From: Atrina japonica
Lineage: Eukaryota; Mollusca; Bivalvia; Pterioida; Pinnidae
DNA length: 64,000 nt
Direction of reading: 5' to 3'
NCBI GenBank assembly: GCA_030159075.1
Contig: BROG01000938.1
Coordinates: 1-64,000 of the forward strand
Each line of letters starts with the position of its first letter. The first letter of the stretch is position 1. The notes beneath the pieces were generated by a model. That model had not been told where the DNA came from, made no database searches, and saw nothing but the letters and a program-made list of their open reading frames with translations. Shown here piece after piece: positions 58,671 through 64,000 of this stretch. The translations under genes were made by a program, and so were the position numbers.

Positions 58671-61600
58671 AACGGATAATGGCAAACAACAAATGATACT
58701 TTTATTGTTATGGTTATAATAGAATATATATACTTTACATAAATAAACAATCCAGTTTCCTGAAATTTGATCAATACTTTTATTGCACATGTTATGTTCC
58801 TTTGGAATACAGTGAAACCTGTATATAACGACCTTCTTAGGTGCACCAGAAACCCAGTCTTTACTGGGAGGTTGATTTGTACACAAATGGTACTTTTGGG
58901 GACAGCATAATACAGTTAACTGATCAATGAAAGTTGAGTCAAGAAATTTGTCGTCCTTGAGCAGGTGATGAAATATTTGCCCTCAGATACTTTTCAGCTT
59001 TTAAGTGAGAGATGTGGACAGTACTGGACACAGCCCTGATGAATCGTCCATATAATTAGAAACAAACCTCTCTGGTCATCTGCCAGACTTATTACATACA
59101 AAAATAATCTGATAACCTGCAGGTCAGCTGTTTGTTATTCGGTCATACAGGTGGACATTAGAATTGACCAAATGAGAATTGTCCATAAAATTCTTTGGGA
59201 TCTGTTAGGATAAAAATGATTTTGATTGGAAAAATTCTATGTACTGTTAGTGGCTCTATAACTCTATGTCTAGCTTTCGGTCGACAGATATGGTCGGCAG
59301 ATTAAATATATATATTTTTTTTCAAGTTCACTTTTCAATTAAACTCTTAATACAATTAGTGAATTCTATATTTTATTTATTTATAGTCATCAGGGTTTTG
59401 CTGACTCTCATTAGGTGCTGGATCACAGACATGCTTCATTTATATAAAGTTATAATTCTAATCGTTAGTATGGACAACGTAAATTGGATTTAATCAAGCA
59501 AAACAAATTATTTTCATTAAGTTTATTTCAAGTACCTTAATGTGACAACGTCCTAGTTACAAGCAGTACTTGACACCACAGGATATGAACCTTGCTGGAT
59601 AATATTTTCATTATTTTGACTTGTCCTCTAAAATCATGCATAAGAACCCTCACTACATCGACATCATTGCACAGGTCAAAATTTGTGGCACTTCACATAA
59701 AGGTGTTGACATCTCCATATAAGGGACAATATTTTGGCAAGATGTAAATAAACAAACAAACAAACAAAAGATAAAAAAAACCAAAATGGATCATTTTGAA
59801 ATAATCAGCATTAGATTTGCCATGTTGATGCATCTTCACAAGTCAAGGTTTTCTGATCCACGTTGTTCCCCATACAACTTGACAAGATTATATTTCGTAA
59901 TTGGCAGACATTGGTGGCAAAATCTAGGGCTGCTTTTGTAATATCTCATTTTTTTTTATTATATATCAATCTAAGTAGTAAAAAATGGGGAAAAAAACAA
60001 ATAACATAGCTAATACCCCTTTAAATAAAACCTCTTTTGAGAGACCACCTGTCTTATAAGACCACATTTCAATGGCAGAAAGGGTGGTCTTTTAAGACAG
60101 GTGCCACTATATAAAGTTGACTGTTTGGTCTGTCTGTGCACATCTAGCAGTAATTCATGTTTGCCTCAGCAAATCCTTACAGAATTTAAACAAAATGTTA
60201 GGTTCCATGAAGGTTAACATGAAAGCACCTTTCAATTTTTTACGATTTTGACTTCTGTCATTATTGTAAATTGGTCTGTTTACATCAGACTAAATTATTT
60301 TCCATTTTTCTGTCATATCAAAGTCTCATTAGAAATACTATACATTTTACTGAAAAATCAGAATTTGTCGGATAGATTTTGATGTAAAAAAAATTATGAC
60401 TTCTGATAAAAGATGAATTGTTCTGATATTTCAGAAATGCAGCTATATTGTTAAAATCTGTTATTGTGTTCATTGACTATTCCTTTTGTTGCGAATGCAG
60501 TGATGTAGAAAACTGCAGATAAATGAAAAAAAATTTATACAGGTAATAGCAATAAAAAAAAACATAGCGGGGATTATTTACAATTGCAGTCCTGGCATTT
60601 CATTCTGTAACATAATAGTCACATCCTATTGTCATGTAAATTATTGTAGATATTCATGTCCATGATGATTTACAAAAATGTTGAATGGTGTGTGTCTGTT
60701 TCTCTGAAAGTAACCAACTTTGTAGATCAATCGTTGACTTATGCAAATTATCATAATAATGTGATGGAATTCAGAATTTTACTTTTTGTTAAAAAAATAT
60801 GTGTGTCATTTCGTACTGAAATATACAAGCTTTCAAAAGCGATATAACACATAATGCCATAGATATTCCCACCAGATATTTGATTACAGATGATATTTAA
60901 GTTTTAGTGGTTTCGATAGCCAGATGGTGTATTATACCACACTCTGTCGTTAGAAATAGCTGTGCAATGAATGAAAAAAAAAAAAAAAATCAAAGATTTA
61001 ATTTTGTCTTCAATCCAGGTGTTAATATGTTCAGAAAATTTGTTAATTGAAATTTTCCGGAACAAATAAACAATTAAATGAACAGATGTTATGTTAGATG
61101 TTTGTTATCAGGGATTCTAGGAATGCGTGCAATTCACTGAATTAACATTTTAAATTATTGACCTTTTGTGAACCAAGCAAAAATGTAGATCACACACACA
61201 CAAGACTTTTTAACTTGCCAAATGACATTTGTGGATTTTACATTTTTAGCTCACCTGGCCCAAAGGGCATTAAGGGAGACTTAAAAAATGCAAACAAAAA
61301 AAGGGGGGCTAGTACCGGAATAGGAGTAATTTCACCAGGATGACAGGGTCAGCTTCATCCTCAATGTGGATACGCATCATAATTCAAAGTTGGACATTTA
61401 CTGATGAGGAATACCAAGATGACTCTTAACTCATCAAGCGCTGAAAGTCACATTAGACCTGCCCCTTTTCAGGAATGGTTTAGTGCACTATCAGAATTCA
61501 GGGATGTTAGATTTGTTAGAATCTAAATTTTATAATAATATGACATGCTACATGTATATGAACTTAGTTCACTCTGAAATTATGACAGAAGACCATACTA

Positions 61601-62086
61601 TTTATTGATCTGGGTGTGTCTAAATGTGACTGCAGGGGCTGATGAGTTAAAGTCACTTGGATGTCATATGACATTGACATCAAATTGTGTTTTCATCATT
61701 TTTTGATTGTTTAGAATAAACTATATTTAATGCGAGAAGGAAAATAGTGTTCTACGAATTTTGTCATAAATTGTACTGTAATAATGTCAGGTTCGATATC
61801 ACACTAGTTCTGGTATGGCTTAATATGAAAAGCTAGATTGGTAAATACGACAGAATATCTTATGTTTTGATGTAAAACCTATAATAAATAATGACATTTT
61901 AAATGTAAGTTACATATATTTTCCACAAAAGTGCCATTACGATGGATAGGAGCTTCAATCCAGTTACATGTCCCATCACTCCAGAAAATTTTATCGCAGT
62001 CACAATATTTTGACACCCCCACCTAGTATTCACATATTCTTAATGACGAAACATGCCAATAGACATTTTAAGGTAAATTTTCAATT

Positions 62087-62110
62087 GGGGGGGGGGGGGG
62101 GGGGGGGGGG

Positions 62111-62181
<71 letters not shown>
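62087..62181. repeat. Poly-G tract, 95 bp
   Basis: Pure G apart from C at 62111 and A at 62144, so most of it could form G-quadruplexes. It is followed by further G runs to 62330 and a perfect 8-bp hairpin, ATGACACC-GGTATT-GGTGTCAT, at 62332-62353. Confidence 0.95.
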
Positions 62182-62183
<2 letters not shown>

Positions 62184-63021
62184 TTTTATTGCAGCCGCAA
62201 TATATTGCCCCCCCCTTTAAAATAAATATTTTCGGGGGGGGTCATATTATCACAAGGGGGTCATGATAGAATGACCCTGGGAGCGATAAAATGACTCCGG
62301 GGTTGTTTTATTGTGGGGGTCAAAATATAGTATGACACCGGTATTGGTGTCATTTTGGTAATTCTATGGACCTGCAAGAAATTCAGATTGAAAGTGAAAC
62401 TGAAAGCGTCAGTCATATAATGACAAGTGTGTGAAGCTAGCTAGCGTAGGGCTATTTTAATTTAATCGGACATACATGTATATAGGTACGTTTCGTTTTT
62501 GATATTTTATTTGAATTGAATCACGATATTTGTAATAAAGCAGATCAACTTACGATAACTGTTTGTTTACTCTGACAATGCCACTACCATGGGGGTGTAT
62601 CAAAGAAATCAAGAGGCAGAACAGAAAGCAGATTTTTTTTTTACAATAAATACGCCTAAAAGAAAATTCCAAAATTTGATATATACATATAATTGTTTCT
62701 TGACTTCTATCAATAATTTGTCAAAGCATTTATGATAACTATTCAGGTTTTATTTTGCTGTTGATAAAATTATGATTCAGATGTGCAACAATCAGTACAA
62801 ATGCAGTGTACAACTTGAGGATAATTAACTTGCACCACTCGGAAAATATGTGTGTAAATTTAATTTATACTATAACAAAATGTACATGTATTCCAGTCCT
62901 ACTTACTATCTAGAGTCCGCTAGAGTACTCTAGAGATTATATGGAATTTATGCAATTATGAAATAATTCATTAATTTGTTTATGTACTTAATTGCTTTTT
63001 ATGCTAATTAAAATCAGTTAA

Positions 63022-63153
63022 AGCAGTAAACTTTAGCAATAGCTGAAAGTGAGACAGATAAATATAGCAGTAAATTTAGCAATAGCTGAAAGTGAGACAT
63101 AGATAAATATAGCAGTAAATTTAGCAATAGCTGAAAGTGAGACAGATAAATAT
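63022..63153. repeat. Triple 44-bp tandem repeat
   Basis: Three units of AGCAGTAAATTTAGCAATAG, CTGAAAGTGAGACAGATAAA, TAT with small differences. Confidence 0.95.
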
Positions 63154-63254
63154 ACACACATACACAGGTCCTCTGTCTGTCATCAAGTTCATCGGACACC
63201 GATGATAAAAAATAGATTTTCTAACATAATTGATATCAAATCTAGAATAAAACA

Positions 63255-63355
63255 GGAGAGAGAGAGAGAGAGGGAAATATCTAGAGAGAGAGAGAGAAAC
63301 AGAGTGAGAGAGAGGGAGAGAGAGAAAAATAGAGAGAGAGGAGGAGGGAGGGAGG
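63255..63355. repeat. (GA)n-rich simple repeat
   Basis: GAGA runs interrupted by short A- or T-containing pieces, ending in GGAGGGAGGGAGG. Confidence 0.95.
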
Positions 63356-63376
63356 TAGGTAAGTATGTTGAGGTCA

Positions 63377-63755
63377 GGGCTCGAAATCACCAAATTTACT
63401 CAGTTCATCATTTTGACTATTAATTGGTAAAACTTTTGGCTTTGAGTGATTAGGAAACATATTATTGTTTTTCGTCATTCACATATAAATTTTTGCGTCA
63501 CATCTATGGTTTTCCTGTAAAAAATGAATAAATGCGTTGAGTACGGTACTCAAAATTTGAGCACGTACTCAAACAATTTTTAAATATTTCTGAAGTTTTC
63601 TTCAAATGAGCAATAATTTTTATCATTATTTACAATTGTATGCTGTCAATATACACACATGTCCAGTTACAGAATAAACTTTGTCTGAATTTACCTGAAA
63701 ATCATGAATAGTTAGTTGAGCATGAGTACTGAGTAAATTTGGTGACTTCGGGCCC
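63377..63755. mobile_element. GGGCCCGAAGTCACC inverted-repeat element, copy 2 (opposite orientation)
   Basis: Ends GGGCTCGAAATCACCAAATT and TTTGGTGACTTCGGGCCC. The interior is the reverse complement of copy 1 over most of its length, for example TGCGTCACA, GTACGGTACTCAAAATTTGA and ACATGTCCAGTTACAGAATA. Confidence 0.85.
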
Positions 63756-63932
63756 AGGTCTAGTAAAATTTTCTAGTACCGGTCCGACTGTTCTATGGTA
63801 CTTCTTTTTAAAGTTAATGTTGAGCCCTGGTACATGTGTGTGTCTTTATACCATTCATCTCTTTTTCTTTGTGTTTGTGAGTGTATGTGTGGTGAATGCT
63901 GTGTGTCTATGTTAAGTGTGTGTTTGAGTATT

Positions 63933-63934
<2 letters not shown>

Positions 63935-63973
<39 letters not shown>

Positions 63974-63992
63974 TTGTGTGTTTGTGTGTATT
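63935..63992. repeat. (GT)n microsatellite
   Basis: Pure GT over about 36 bp, then interrupted GT to the window edge. Confidence 0.95.
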
Positions 63993-64000
63993 TAAACTAA

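Larger units (their letters stand above)
58022..64000. other. Amphiphysin-like intron 3 (incomplete)
   Basis: At least 5.98 kb with no exon recognised. It contains a family-4 SINE piece, a truncated AGTGAAACCTG element (58808-58914), the 30-bp minisatellite, a SINE fragment at 59635-59768, the poly-G tract and several microsatellites. 59770-61950 holds nothing recognisable beyond a short dispersed repeat near 61243. Confidence 0.75.

Overview
This is animal nuclear DNA: intron-rich, AT-rich and dense in repeats. The two protein-coding genes, the abundant tRNA-derived SINEs with an ACAAA-type tail, the non-autonomous terminal-inverted-repeat elements and the many simple repeats fit a mollusc, most likely a bivalve. 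The phylum call is an inference from repeat character and protein similarity. No bacterial, viral or organellar genes were seen.

Layout. (1) 733-23190, minus strand: a complete 11-exon gene for the 26S proteasome lid subunit Rpn3/PSMD3, reconstructed exon by exon as 505 codons plus stop, with GT-AG junctions and matching phases throughout. (2) 23191-25951: a 2.8-kb head-to-head intergenic region holding two copies of a small inverted-repeat element, a long (TA)n tract and a (GA)n tract. (3) 25952 to beyond the right edge, plus strand: the first three coding exons of an amphiphysin/BIN1-like N-BAR gene. Intron 1 is about 30 kb and the rest of the gene lies outside the window. Nearly everything from 26 kb to 64 kb is intronic repeat.

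The two genes are functionally unrelated (protein turnover; membrane curvature and endocytosis) and share only a divergent intergenic region.

The oddest content is three long stretches with a three-letter or nearly three-letter alphabet. 7342-9472 has no C except in a short SINE island. 28788-35392 has almost no T. 35799-36721 has no G. Each is dominated by a different base, shows no clear period and sits inside a pre-existing repeat. The first two interrupt SINE copies at the same internal junction. They create long false reading frames, including one of more than 600 codons. Gap-filling with noisy long reads is the leading mundane explanation; real low-complexity expansion is the alternative. 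The remaining findings are well-delimited transposable elements: SINEs with target-site duplications, two hAT-like non-autonomous elements, one of them nested in an older foldback, and two further inverted-repeat families.
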